From Mesocentrotus franciscanus (taxonomy: Eukaryota > Echinodermata > Echinoidea > Camarodonta > Strongylocentrotidae), in contig CP137668.1 in NCBI GenBank assembly GCA_037976565.1, positions 26,413,906 to 26,477,905 on the forward strand: a stretch of DNA of 64,000 bases. The letters run 5' to 3'. Shown here piece after piece: positions 10,485 to 21,454 of the stretch. Position numbers and translations under genes: made by a program. Under the pieces are notes generated by a model that worked only from the letters and a program-made list of their open reading frames with translations, was not told where the DNA came from and did not search any database. Numbering within the stretch: the first letter of the stretch is position 1; the number at the start of each line of letters is the position of its first letter.

Positions 10485-10846
10485 TTTTCTCAGACCTGCT
10501 AAGCTCCACCCTCTGTCAATCTGTCAATCATACGTGAGCTAACAAGAGACAGTGGTAACTGGTATGTAACTTCCCCCAGCTCACCACATGCTTACAAAAG
10601 AATTGCATGCTTTCATATACAATACCTCCACATTACCTTTCTTTTCCTGGTGATGCTATATACAGCGCGTCTGACATAGCAACTCCTATGTTGGTATTGT
10701 ATGGTATATTGTAAACAGTTGGTCAGCTCTGGTGAAGCTACATACCACTGTCTCTTGTTAGCTCACTCATGATTGACAGATGATGTCATTTAGGGAATGA
10801 GATATGGAGCTTTTTTTTAGGGTGGAGCTTAGCAGGTATGAGAATT
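10485..10846. mobile_element. foldback MITE, about 360 bp
   Basis: The left arm (TCTCAGACCTGCTAAGCTCC, then TGAGCTAACAAGAGACAGTGG at about 10536-10556) is inverted on the right (CCACTGTCTCTTGTTAGCTCA at about 10746, then GGAGCTTAGCAGGTATGAGA). T- and A-rich flanks continue the pairing. There is no ORF of interest. Confidence 0.75.
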
Positions 10847-11780
10847 TTTTTTTTAATATTTAAAAATCTTCCCTCATTAAAAAGTAAGTATTTCCTCATT
10901 AAAAACTGCAGATGTAACAAATATAAAATATAATTTTCCGGCACCTCGCTGATCAAATATGAGCGAACGGATACCCAAATAGTTATTTCAAAATACACGG
11001 AGAAGGGGAGGGGGGCTGCATCCCTTTATTGATCTCTTCTCTTCTTGAATAACCTAGAGAGTAATCGTTACCGGTATATATAATATGTCACTTTCTATCC
11101 AGGGGCAGCTGAAAGCATCTATTCGACCCCCTCCTCCTCCTCCTCCTTCTTCTTTCTCTTTCAAAAGTCTTCTTCTTCTGTTTCTTCTTCTTCTTTTAGA
11201 TGCTAAAAGCATTAACAATCCTTTGTTTTTAACTGTTCAGATACACCTTAAAACCTTGAATTTTAGAACATGTTTTTTCTTTAATGGCAGCCGTTTTAGA
11301 TTTAGTTCAGGAACCAAACATTATATATGGACCTATCCTGCACGTTGTTTCCCTTTCTCTTGTTGCATTAGTAGTAGTACAATGACTACAATCGTGGACC
11401 TAACACAAATGGTACAATCGGATGTTTATGATAAATTATGTGCGTTTATTTAAGTCAGTATTTATTTAAGGAGGAGTGCTGAGTCCATCATTATGAGGGG
11501 CATTTCTTCTCTTAGAAGGGATGCTTCTTATCGAATAAGGGAAACTGTTCTTGAGTGCCCCCTCCCTTTCCCCGTCTGAAACGTTCCAATGCTATTGTTG
11601 AATAAACGCCCAATTAATTTCATATGAGTGCTCAAGGACATGGTCCTACCGTTACAAACATCCAAATAAATTTTGATACAACAATAACCAAAATCTGATT
11701 GATTTTCACTCTCTGGATTTGGGGGTGAAATTAATAACTACTTCTGAAATAGCAGACTATTTGAGAGCGAAAGCCGCTTT
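10847..11780. other. no gene; CTT/CCT repeat
   Basis: A pyrimidine microsatellite of CCT, CTT and TTC triplets occupies about 11127-11198. The frame open over it is a composition effect. Nothing else is supported. Confidence 0.5.
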
Positions 11781-12250
11781 ACCTAGAAAACATTAATTTT
11801 CACTCAGCTAGGGAGTTCCCCGCATAGACAGAGTGGAATAGGCATACCCAGCACGTGACGTCATGGCCGTTAATCATATGCCTACGTCACGCGATCGTAC
11901 AACTTTAGCGTATAAACACCGAAGCCATGCTATACGAAATTTGTGGTTTCCATGCGGAATTTCCCAGGAATTTTGACCGTTACCAGTAGTGAATGAATAT
12001 AACTTTGTTATGAAGCCCCTGACCATGGTCATGCCATAGCGGGAAGGGGCGTTGAGAACTTAATTTGTTTTATTTTTGAGAAAATCAAGGATTTCCCGGC
12101 CAGACGGAGTCCACTTGCAGCTTTCGACTCGTCATTCAAACCAGGCATCACGAGCGTCTTCTAGCCGCCGCTCCGCCATCTCGTTTTGTGTGTAATTGTA
12201 ATGGGCGCTGAGCTGTGGGAGCCAAAAACCACCCGAGAATGCCACGTCAA
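11780..12250. promoter_or_regulatory. CpG-richer promoter-like patch
   Basis: Against AT-rich surroundings this patch is rich in CpG. It contains an overlapping E-box and CRE, CACGTGACGTCA at 11852-11863, a second CRE-like TACGTCAC at 11883-11890, and a GC-rich block at 12130-12180. On the minus strand that block starts ATGGCGGAGCGG with a good Kozak context but stops after 15 codons (MAERRLEDARDAWFE, 12132-12179). It could be the first exon and promoter of an unseen gene. No continuing exon was identified. Confidence 0.3.
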
Positions 12251-12339
12251 AAACAGTCAAACCCAAGGGGGTTAAAACGTGAGTTTGTTTGAGTTTTAAA
12301 ATACCCCAATCTTTGCATGTATTGACAAATAGTTTCATC

Positions 12340-13160
12340 AGCTTAATTTCCTTAAAATCTCAATGAAATTAACCTAGATCTAGCTTAGTTACAGTGTTAG
12401 ATGAGTGTACTAAAAACAAACTCCTCTTCACTTCAGTTGAAAAGAATATGACTGCTGCTGCTTTACTAATACTATGCATAATATTAACAGATGCTGATGC
12501 AATTGGACTCTTTTGACTTAGTACTTGGTTCTTGCTTGAGCAAGAAATGGATTACCGAAAAAACAGAATATTCAGCATGTGCTTATTCTGCTAATTAAAT
12601 GTTCATGAATGTAGTGAGTTCAGACTTGTGAAATTTTAATATGCTACAAATATATTATCACAACAGACTCAACACGTCAACAGTCAACACTGAATATTTG
12701 CAATTCACAAGAGTTTCTTGCATGAAAATTGCTGTTTAATATCGTGAAAGTTCCAGTTGTGTCAATTTTAATAAAGTTACTCTTTATGTACATGTATTAC
12801 TATTCAACATCATTGCACACTCTCCACTCTGTTTCTTCTTTTATGATACACTTTATACCAGGTAGATCTAGACCTAAATACAATTTGTGATAAAGAATTG
12901 TTACCTGATACTGATAGTGATAGCCTAGTGTTTCTGCTACATCTACCCATCCATCAGGCATCAGTAAATTGTTATTGTTCATGTATTTTGATAGAAAATT
13001 CTGACTTGTTCGAGTTTAGAATTTGGATTTAAATTTTGCAAATTTGCCCTTCCTTGGAGCCAGTTGTCAACACTCGACACAGTGAAACATGATGCTCGCT
13101 TTCACTACCGTTATGATTCAGCCAACAGAATCAAATGTTATACTTTTTTTTAAATGACCA
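12340..13160. other. no feature seen
   Basis: AT-rich sequence without recognisable coding, RNA or repeat structure. Confidence 0.5.
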
Positions 13161-13515
13161 GAGGTGTCGTAGTCCTGTGGTTAAGCTTAACTTGACTTGA
13201 GATGCAAAGGTTGTAGGTTTGATCCCGCTCAGACATGGCACTAATATTCTTTGGCTTGGCATTAATCTAAATTTGCCACACCATACCCAAGAGAAAAATG
13301 GGGACCTGGTAGCATGATGAAAGCCTTTGTGTTACATGTAGTAATTACCATATGCCCACATGGTGACCATATAAATGTAAGAATACTCCCCAGGGAGTGG
13401 AGAGGGTGCACATTGTGCGTGAATAAATCCGATGGCCAGGGTTATAATAATAATATCTGTAAAGTGTTTAGAGACGGTATTTTATATTAAGCGCTATATA
13501 AATCCAGATTTATCT
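13161..13515 (+). mobile_element. tRNA-derived SINE
   Basis: The head resembles a pol III promoter, with an A-box-like segment in TCGTAGTCCTGTGGTTAAG (13168 on) and a B-box GGTTTGATCCC at 13216-13226. The body ends in AGCGCTATATAAATCCAG followed by AT-rich sequence, a tail shared by many marine-animal SINEs. The tRNA species of the head cannot be assigned. Confidence 0.7.
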
Positions 13516-13781
13516 TTACCAATTATGGGAATAGACTGAAAAATCTGTCTAGTTCAAGAAATTTAGAACATGTTTTGACCTTTGTGGCTCTCCTCTATTA
13601 AACACGTGAAACAGGGGATTTTGCAGATTCAAACATGTGGATGTACAGTATGTGTCAATGTAGTACTCCACACCAAAATGGATTTTTTTTTTTCCTTTTC
13701 TTTTTGGTGGTCTAGTACTGTACATGAAGTTAGGAAATTGATTATTGTTGACTTGAAATGGCCATGGAGCAATTGACATTG

Positions 13782-13850
13782 GATTAGCGCTTAGAGACTT
13801 CGGTGGTAAGCGCTTTATAAGCAACGTTGTTTTATTATTATTATTTAAGT
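13782..13850 (+). repeat. SINE/LINE-type 3' tail fragment
   Basis: The sequence contains GCGCTTAGAGACTTCGG, then AAGCGCTTTATAAGCAACG and a TTATTATTATT end. This parallels the tail of the SINE at 13161-13515, so it is probably a 5'-truncated relative. Confidence 0.55.
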
Positions 13851-16800
13851 GTGTTCTATAGTATACCAACTCGTCATATGTACATGTATCTGGACAGGTT
13901 GATTCATTGTCCAGACAGTTGATTTGAATTTTTGAAACAATCATTCAATCAAAGAATTTTACAAAAAATGTTTCATAAATCTTGTAAGATGTATGTTGGG
14001 CAATATTATCAAGTCCTGACAAATATGTATGATGGTCAGTGATATTTGATGCTTATTTTTTGGAAAATCCGACAGAAAACATGAGCTTTACTTTTGTTAG
14101 TGTCTGGACACATAACTCCCTGTCATACAATTAAGAATGGAAGACAAAGTTAGTGTCAACACATGAATTCCTTTAAGTATGGAGGCAAAATATTCTGTAT
14201 TAGCAAAATTACAGTAATTTTTCTATTCAAATTTGGAATTTGCAACTGGCAGCGTTTTATTCACCCCTTTCGTTGTATACAAAATAAGGGCTTCAATTTT
14301 CAACCGAAGAAATCCACAGTCTTTTGATCTGAAATTTTGCTGCTAAGTTTTGAGGACTTGGAAATCCATGATGGGGGGCTTTAAAGAACTCCTTCTGTGG
14401 CCATTTTACAAACTTGTTACTATTTATGAATTTATACATTCATGGAATAATACAACTTGTTGTTGTCTCAACCTGTGAATAGGGAGAATGTACACTTAGA
14501 GGAAGGAAAGGAAACAATTGAGAAAAGTATTTTTACAAAAAATGAGGGTGAGAGATTCTGGCATAAAGCCATCTTGGACTGTCATCACATGTGACACTAT
14601 TGATGTGTCCATCTAAGAGGAAATATGTATGAGATAAATCTATTTTGTTTAAAGCATAGGGAACATGATGACTGTAATCAATGCATGTTTGTATGTACTT
14701 GTTAATCATTCTCAATTTCAAGTAAAAAAAAAAAAAAAAAATAGAGAAAAGAGTGAAATAGGTTGTGGTGTTTTCCCCGCTAGAAATAAAGGAAGGAGAG
14801 AGAGATTCGCACAGAGACAGCAGGAGAGCAAAAGAGAGCCCTGGATGAGAGAGCATACGAAAGAATGGGAAGGGAGAGAGAGGGATGGAGAGAAAGAGAG
14901 AGAGAGAGAGAGAGGGGGGAGAGAAAGATTGGGGATGGGGGGCAATGAGAGGCAGAGAGAGGTAGAAATAGAGACGGTAGAAGACACGTGAGGGAAAGAC
15001 AGTACAATGTACAATGTAGTATGTACATGTACTTACTAGAAGAAGGGAGTGACTGGCAGGCAAAAGAGAGAGGTTAAGAATGGAAATGAAATGTTGAAAA
15101 CTGCACAGTGCATATTAATTACTCAATACACATATTTCTTCTTTGGACATGGTTGGTACTGGAAGAGGTACATGAAGAGCAATTTGTAGCAGTCTCTCTT
15201 TCTCTCTCTCCCCCTCCATTTCCTAATAAGTGGCACAATGAAATACTGAATACAAAATGATGTATAATAGACCAGGCAGGCAGTCACTTGCAAGTCCGGT
15301 CAGGTTGATTTTAAAGACTAATTAATACACAGTATTGGTGGAGACTCCCTCAATACCAGTCAGCAGTCCTCTTGTCGCCATGACAACGCCCATTGCTTTC
15401 AAGTAGAAAGCGTGGAACGGTTTCGGAGCTGACTGGTGGTACACTTGCTGACTCCTGAGATATCACAAATATGTGACCCAAGCAAAGTCTGTAAAGAGAT
15501 GTTGGGATTTGGGGGCTATGACACTTAGAGAGAGCATTTCTTGTTAAATAGTTAAGTTAATGTAAGTGCTGTTCACAGTTTCAAATAAAGATTGATTAAT
15601 GGTACTATTCAAACATTGATTTGATATTACATGTACTTTTAAATAACAATTAGAATCTCCCTTTTTGTGTGTTCAAGAGATAAAAAGTCACTAGTTAATC
15701 AGATTCTGCTGATTCAATTGCAATTCAACCTAATCAACCTAAGACAATTTCAGTGGCCTTGTACGTTTGTACGTCACCTTTTGAAATGTGTGAACATTAC
15801 AGGGACATGTTACTTAATCTGAACTTGATTTTTATAGGATATGCAATAGTGTAGTGAAATTGCCCCTGAGTTGAATTTTAGAAAGTATTTGCCATCATGT
15901 TACCGATGGTTTTGGCATGGTAATACAGTTTACAGGGTATGTATGTATGATTTGTGTAGTACCGTTAATCAAGTTTACTCTGTGGAATAACAATATAAGA
16001 TTCTTCCATGTGTGAAGTGTGAACATGCACAAAAAGTGCAATGTGAATGTGAACAGTGATTCCAACTTAACCTCTTCTGTGTAAAGGGGGCCATAAGGGG
16101 GCAACTTTCACTTTCGAGAGGATTTTTTTTAAGAAGACAATGCTGTATTAGCATAGCAGGATTCACAATGTATGTCCTGTATGCTCAAAATATGTGACAG
16201 GTTTCTTTGATATTAAAATTTACTTATGAGTTTTGACACGTGTATGGTCTGTCCACACTGTATTTCGATTTTCGATTACATATATATGTAATGTTAATGT
16301 ATGATACATGGATTATGGATTTATTGTAAAATTATCTCAATTATCAAAGTATCACCTTACAGTCCATGTATTCATGATCATTCATTGTGCATGTACTTTA
16401 TGTGCCCATATTTTTAACTTGTTCAACTATAGGTCTTTGTTGAGAACATGTTCAGAGTTCTCATACATGTATGCTCAATTTTTTTAGGCTGTTGGTTGAG
16501 TTGTAATTGGTAGGCCTACAGGTACCTACACCATGTACAGTGTACATATACTGGCTTATTTGCAATGCATTAAATGCAATGCAACTTATTTCAGTTGCAT
16601 CCTCTGTTGAGATCAAATTCCACTTGCATAGCCCCATCCTTTGACAAATGTGTAATTTCAAAGTGCAGAATATCAAAGGTGCTTTCAAATGAAATGCGTG
16701 GATATTTGTTAACGTTCAGCTATGACAACCTGTACAAAAAGATGGCATGACATTTCGGGGGTTAAGGTTTTACGTGGACTTTGCTTCTATACAGTCAAAA

Positions 16801-16960
16801 CAAATATATAATGAACAAGTGGTATTTACTTCACAAATATGTAGTTCCAGTCAGTGGCGTAATGAGCAAAACAGTTTGGGGGGGCTGGCAGACAAAAACA
16901 AATCCGCATCACCCACTCTTACATGCAGGCCCCGCGCTGAACGTTTTTCAAAGTGGGTGG
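13851..16960. other. no gene; GA-rich microsatellite at 14801-14990
   Basis: A purine microsatellite with a (GA)n core at about 14891-14926 produces open frames on both strands that are not genes. A CT-rich run lies near 15195-15220. The rest shows no supported feature. Confidence 0.55.
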
Positions 16961-16964
16961 GGGA

Positions 16965-18145
16965 CTAAAGCGATTTTTTTGGGGTGCTATATTTTGAACC
17001 CCCGTAAGTTATGTTTTCCTGGCATCTACTAACACATATGGAGACCTTAAAAAGCAGTGCATGATAACGTCTTTTTTAATCAAGTAACAGTTTAAACAGT
17101 ATGACCCAATGACGATGCGGAGCATCGTCCACGAGCCGCGAAGCGGCGAGGCGATTTTTTTGGGGTGCTATTTTGAACCCCTGTAAGTGATGTTTTCCTG
17201 GCATCTACTAACACATATGGAGACCTTAAAAAGCAGTGCATGATAACGTCTTTTAAAATCAAATAACAGTTTAAACAGTTTGATCCAATGACGATGCGGA
17301 GCATCGTCCACGACCGTGAAGCGGCGAGGCGATTTTTTGTGTGTGGCTATTTTGACCCCCCGGCCCGTGAGTGATGTTTTCCTGGCATCTACAAACACAA
17401 TGGAGACCATAAAAAGCAGTGCATGATAACGTCTTTCAAAATCAAGTAACAGTTTAAACAGTTTGACCCAATGACGATGCAGAGCATCGTCCACGAGCCG
17501 CAAAGCGGCGAGGCGATTTTTTTTTGGTGCTATTTTGAACCCCGTAAGTTATGTTTTCCTGGCATCTACTAACACAATGGTGACCATAAAAGCAGTGCAT
17601 GATAACGTCTTTTAATCAAGTAACAGTTTAAACAGTTTGACCCAATGACGATGCGGAGCATCGTCCACGAGCCGCGCGAGGCGATTTTGGGGGTGCTATA
17701 TTTGAACCCCGTAAGTTATGTTTTCCTGGCATCTACTAACACATGGAGACCATAAAAGCAGTGCATGATAACGTCTTTTTAATCAAATAACAGTTTAAAC
17801 AGTTTGACCCAATGACGATGCGGAGCATCGTCCACGAGCCGCGTGGCGAGGCGATTTTTGGGGTGCTATTTTGAACCCCCGTAAGTTATGTTTTCCTGGC
17901 ATCTACTAACACATATGGAGACCTTAAAAAGCAGTGCATGATAACGTCTTTTTAAATCAAATAACAGTTTAAACAGTTTGATCCAATGACGATGCGGAGC
18001 ATCGTCCACGACCCGTGAAGCGGCGATTTTTGTGTGTGGCTATTTTGACCCCGGCCCGTGAGTGATGTTTTCCTGGCATCTACTAACACAATGGAGACCA
18101 TAAAAGCAGTGCATGATATCGTCTTTATAAATCAAGTAACAATTT
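16965..18145. repeat. tandem array of seven about 175-bp units, each with twin hairpins
   Basis: The marker TGTTTTCCTGGCATCT recurs at about 17012, 17191, 17375, 17552, 17719, 17889 and 18066, giving spacings of 167-184 bp. Nearly every unit has the hairpin GACGATGC-GGA-GCATCGTC, three bases, then a second stem GCCGC-GAA-GCGGC. The second stem is eroded in some units (AAA loop, or the shortened GAGCCGCGCGAGG). Minus-strand open frames across the units follow from the repeat and are not judged coding. Confidence 0.9.
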
Positions 18146-18267
18146 AATACATAGTTATATCCAGAGTTATCATGATTGTGTTTGGTTAAGTTACCAAATG
18201 AGTTGAATATCTTCTCACAATATTTGCACTTGAAAGGTTTCTCACCCCCCTCCCCGTAGATCTGCAC
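18139..18267 (-). pseudogene. C2H2 zinc-finger remnant at the end of the array
   Basis: The minus strand encodes GEKPFKCKYCEKIFNSFGNL then TKHNHDNSG. This has the TGEKPF-type linker, the CxxC pair, the phenylalanine and leucine of a Kruppel-type finger and the first zinc-ligand His. The second His has the wrong spacing (HNH in place of Hx3-5H), so the finger is degenerate. Translation then runs into the tandem unit. It may be a captured gene fragment or a last exon that the array has overrun. Confidence 0.65.
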
Positions 18268-19580
18268 CTGGTTTTAGGCGTTTAATTACGGTCAGATGAG
18301 CATATTTTGATACCTTATTTGTGACACTGGCAGGTCACTAATTGGCGTAAGTTCTAGGGGCGGAGCCCCCGGAAGCTCAATGGTTTTAGGCATTGAATAA
18401 CGGTCAGATGAGTATCCAGGGGCCCGCCTTAGGGCCCTTGGTTAGGTCCAGGGGGCAGAGCCACCGGAAGCTCAGGGGTTTTAGGCATTTAATTACGGTC
18501 AGATGAGCATATTTTGATAACCTATTTGTGACACTGGCAGGTCACTAATTTGGGTCCAGGGGGTGGAGCCCCCAGAAGCTCAGGGGTTTAAGGCGTTTAT
18601 ACGCTCAGATGAGCTTATTTTGATACCTTATTTGTGACACTGGCAGGACACTAATTGGCGTGGGGTCCAGGGGGCGGAGCCCCCAGAAGCTCAGGGGTTT
18701 CAGGCATTATTTTTTTATAACGGTCAGATAAGCATTCAGGGGCCCGCCTTAAGGCCCCTGGTGGGGTCGAGGGGGCAGAGCCACCGGAATTTCAGGGGTT
18801 TTAGGCATTTAATTACGGTCAGATGAGCATATTTTGATACCTTATTTGTGACACTGGCAGGTCACTAATTGGCGTAAGTTCTAGGGGCGGAGCCCCCTAA
18901 AGCTCAAGGGTTTTAGGCATTGAATAACGGTCAGATGAGTATCCAGGGGCCCGTCTTAGGGCCCTTGGTTAGGTCCAGGGGTTTTAGGCATTAAATTACC
19001 GCCAGATGAGCATCTAGGGGCCCTTTTAGGGCCTAGGTGGGGTCCAGAGGGCAGAGCCCTGGAAGCTCAGGGGTTTTAGGCATTTAATTACGGTCAGATG
19101 AGCATATTTTGATAACCTATTTGTGACACTGGCAGGTCACTAATTGAGTCCAGGGGCGGAGCCCCAGAAGCTCAGGGTTTAAGGCGTTTATACGGTCAGA
19201 TGAGCTTATTTTGATACCTTATTTGTGACACTGGCAGGACACTAATTGGCGTGGGGTCCAGGGGGCGGAGCCCCCAGAAGCTCAGGGGTTTCAGGCATTA
19301 AATTTTTTATAACGGTCAGATAAGCATTCAGGGGCCCGCCTTAAGGCCTCTGGTGGGGTCGAGGGGGGCAGAGCCACCGGAATTTCAGGGGTTTTAGGCA
19401 TTTAATTACGGTCAGATGAGCATATTTTAACACCTTATTTGGGACACTGGCAGGTCACTACTTGGCGCTGGGTCTAATGGGCGGAGCCCCGGAAGCTCAA
19501 GGGTTTTAGGCGTTTATACGGTCAGATGAGCTTATTTTGTTACCTTATTTGTGACACTGGCAGGACACTAATTGGCGTGG
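18268..19580. repeat. tandem array of about 13 units, 70-120 bp, with G/C hairpin
   Basis: The marker ACGGTCAGATGAG and close variants recur about 13 times (18290, 18402, 18498, 18603, 18721, 18819, 18928, 18998, 19093, 19193, 19313, 19408, 19518). Between markers come TTATTTGTGACACTGGCAGG and a G/C hairpin of the form GGGGGC-GGA-GCCCCC. Blocks repeat at a larger scale: the segment near 18349 recurs near 18875, and the segment near 18656 recurs near 19249. Confidence 0.85.
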
Positions 19581-19584
19581 GTGC

Positions 19585-20160
19585 AGGGAGGCAAGGGCCT
19601 TTCGCCCCTGATCCACATGTTGTTGGCAGGATTAATCGCAACTGATCTCCCTTCTTTTCACCCTTTTCTTTCTTTTCCTCTTTTTTCTCCTTTTAGCTCT
19701 CCTCTTCCCTTTCCCTTCTCTTCTTCTCTTTTTTTTGGCGGGAGCGGGGAGAGGGAGAGGCAAGGGTCTTTGCCCCGATCCACAACTTGTTGGCGGGAGA
19801 ATTGCAACTGATATCCCCCTTCTTTTCTTTTTTTCTTCCTCTTTTTTTTCCTTCCCTTTTTTTCTTCCTCTTTTTTTTCCTTCCCTTTATCTCCTCTTTT
19901 CCTTTTTTCTTTCCCTTTCCTTCCTTCTCTCTTATTTTGTTGATGGGGAGGGGGGGGGCAACAGCCTTGGAGGCAAGGCCCTTTCGCCCCCCCCCCATCT
20001 CCTTCTTTTCCCCCCATTTTTCTGTTCTTCTCCCTCTTCTTTCTTTCCCTTTATCTCCTCTTTCCCTTTCCCTTCTTTTCCTTCTCTCTCTCTTTTTTTT
20101 TCTTTGCGGGGAGGGCAAGGCCCGCTCGCCCCCCCTGGATCCGCGCCTGTGGAACACTCC
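19585..20160. repeat. polypyrimidine tract with repeated GGCAAGGGCC segments
   Basis: Degenerate copies of a GGCAAGGGCCTTTCGCCCC segment (19591, 19757, 19970, 20110) alternate with long C/T-only runs on the plus strand. All open frames here (Lys/Arg/Glu-rich on minus, Phe/Pro/Ser-rich on plus) reflect composition. The tract could form triplex DNA. Confidence 0.75.
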
Positions 20161-20330
20161 CTCCGGAAATGACCCTCTTCGCCACATCCAAAACAAACTC
20201 TGGGCGCAGGCGACTGCGCATTTCCCCGCGTACCGCCTACAGCTGCCGCGATCTTCTCTAAGCTCTTCTCTAGGACGGACATACTTTTCGCTAAACTGGA
20301 TATACGGTTATCTACTGTAAGTGGCCACTA
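20154..20330 (-). pseudogene. gag-type CCHC zinc-knuckle fragment
   Basis: The minus-strand frame reads a probable short coiled coil (SVLEKSLEKIAAAV) then CFGCGEEGHFRREC, an exact CX2CX4HX4C retroviral-type knuckle at about 20154-20195. It then runs into the low-complexity tract. The frame is open upstream to about 20330, next to a possible acceptor TTACAG. No protease, RT or LTR is visible nearby, so it is most likely a fragment of an LTR-retrotransposon gag. Confidence 0.65.
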
Positions 20331-20339
20331 AGGCCCATT

Positions 20340-21412
20340 AGTGACTATAAAAAACATAGTTCTTCCTGGCTATTTGGGAATGTGTCAGTTTGCAACAGAA
20401 ATGGAGAAACGCGCATTTTGTTGAAAATCATGTGATATCACGAACATTTATAAATCACTTGTATGGAATTGAAAATAAGTCATGGTTGAATTTTATTTGG
20501 GGCTAGCGCCCAAGCCCCCCACCAGTACGCCAGTGGTTCCAGTTATAATCTCAGGTCCACAGGGTGGGATAGGAAGTGCTCTGGGAGGGGGATTGAAGAG
20601 GATGTTGCCCCCTCTCCCATGTTCCATGATCCACACTCACAATGAAATTGATTAGCATTCAAGTTTTTATTAATTTATTTTTTAATAGTAAAATCAGCCT
20701 TTGAGTGCAATGCTTTACTGTACTAATGTTGACAAAGTTGTTACAGATTTTTCTATCTTTGTTATCACGCCTACATGAACAGGAATTTGTTTTCTTCTCA
20801 TTACAATGTATGTACAGTGTAGTTTATGAAACCCTAGAGAAGTTACAGGTGTACATGTATGCATTTTCTTAAGCTCGGGTTTATCCCTTTTTATAGATTT
20901 TATTTGTTGATTTTATTTTTTTGTTACAAGCATTTGAGGAAAAGCTTTCATATTCTTACTGGCTCAACCATGTACAGTATAAACTACACATGTAGTATCA
21001 AAGAGAGAGAGAGAGAGAGGGGGGGGGGGCGGGCTGTAACTTGAGCGAGTCCCTACCTACACTGGAAATGCATTGGCTTCGCGTTCGAACAGGTTCTAGC
21101 GTGACTCACTGTTGCCACACACATTTTCAGACCCATAGAAATGAGTCTATACAAAAAGGCCCTCCCGTTGGCTCTCTCTACCTCTCTTTCTCTTTCTATT
21201 GTAATTTAAAAAAGAGAGGAATTCTCTGTATTGAGTGAAGCATTTCAACGCTGGTTTTGTTCTGTTGGTGAATGAAACAAAATTTTGGCTGCATCATCCA
21301 ATGTGTGTCTGTTTTTTTTCTGTAGATCTGTCTGTATTCCTATTTGCCTCTGTAATCTCATTGTCTCCATAGCTCACTGACTGCCTGTCTCTCTCTCTCC
21401 CTCTCTCTCTCC

Positions 21413-21454
<42 letters not shown>

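Noticed and set aside
14533..15063. 176-codon minus-strand frame rich in Ser, Leu and Pro
   Set aside because: It covers a (GA)n microsatellite and a poly-A run, with several overlapping frames equally open.
17168..17503. 111-codon minus-strand frame across the 175-bp array
   Set aside because: The sequence repeats with the unit and has no independent support. Only the zinc-finger segment beyond the array looks protein-derived.
19658..20320. Long Lys/Arg/Glu-rich and Phe/Pro/Ser-rich frames on both strands
   Set aside because: They are low-complexity polypyrimidine sequence; only the CCHC segment at its right end has a protein signature.
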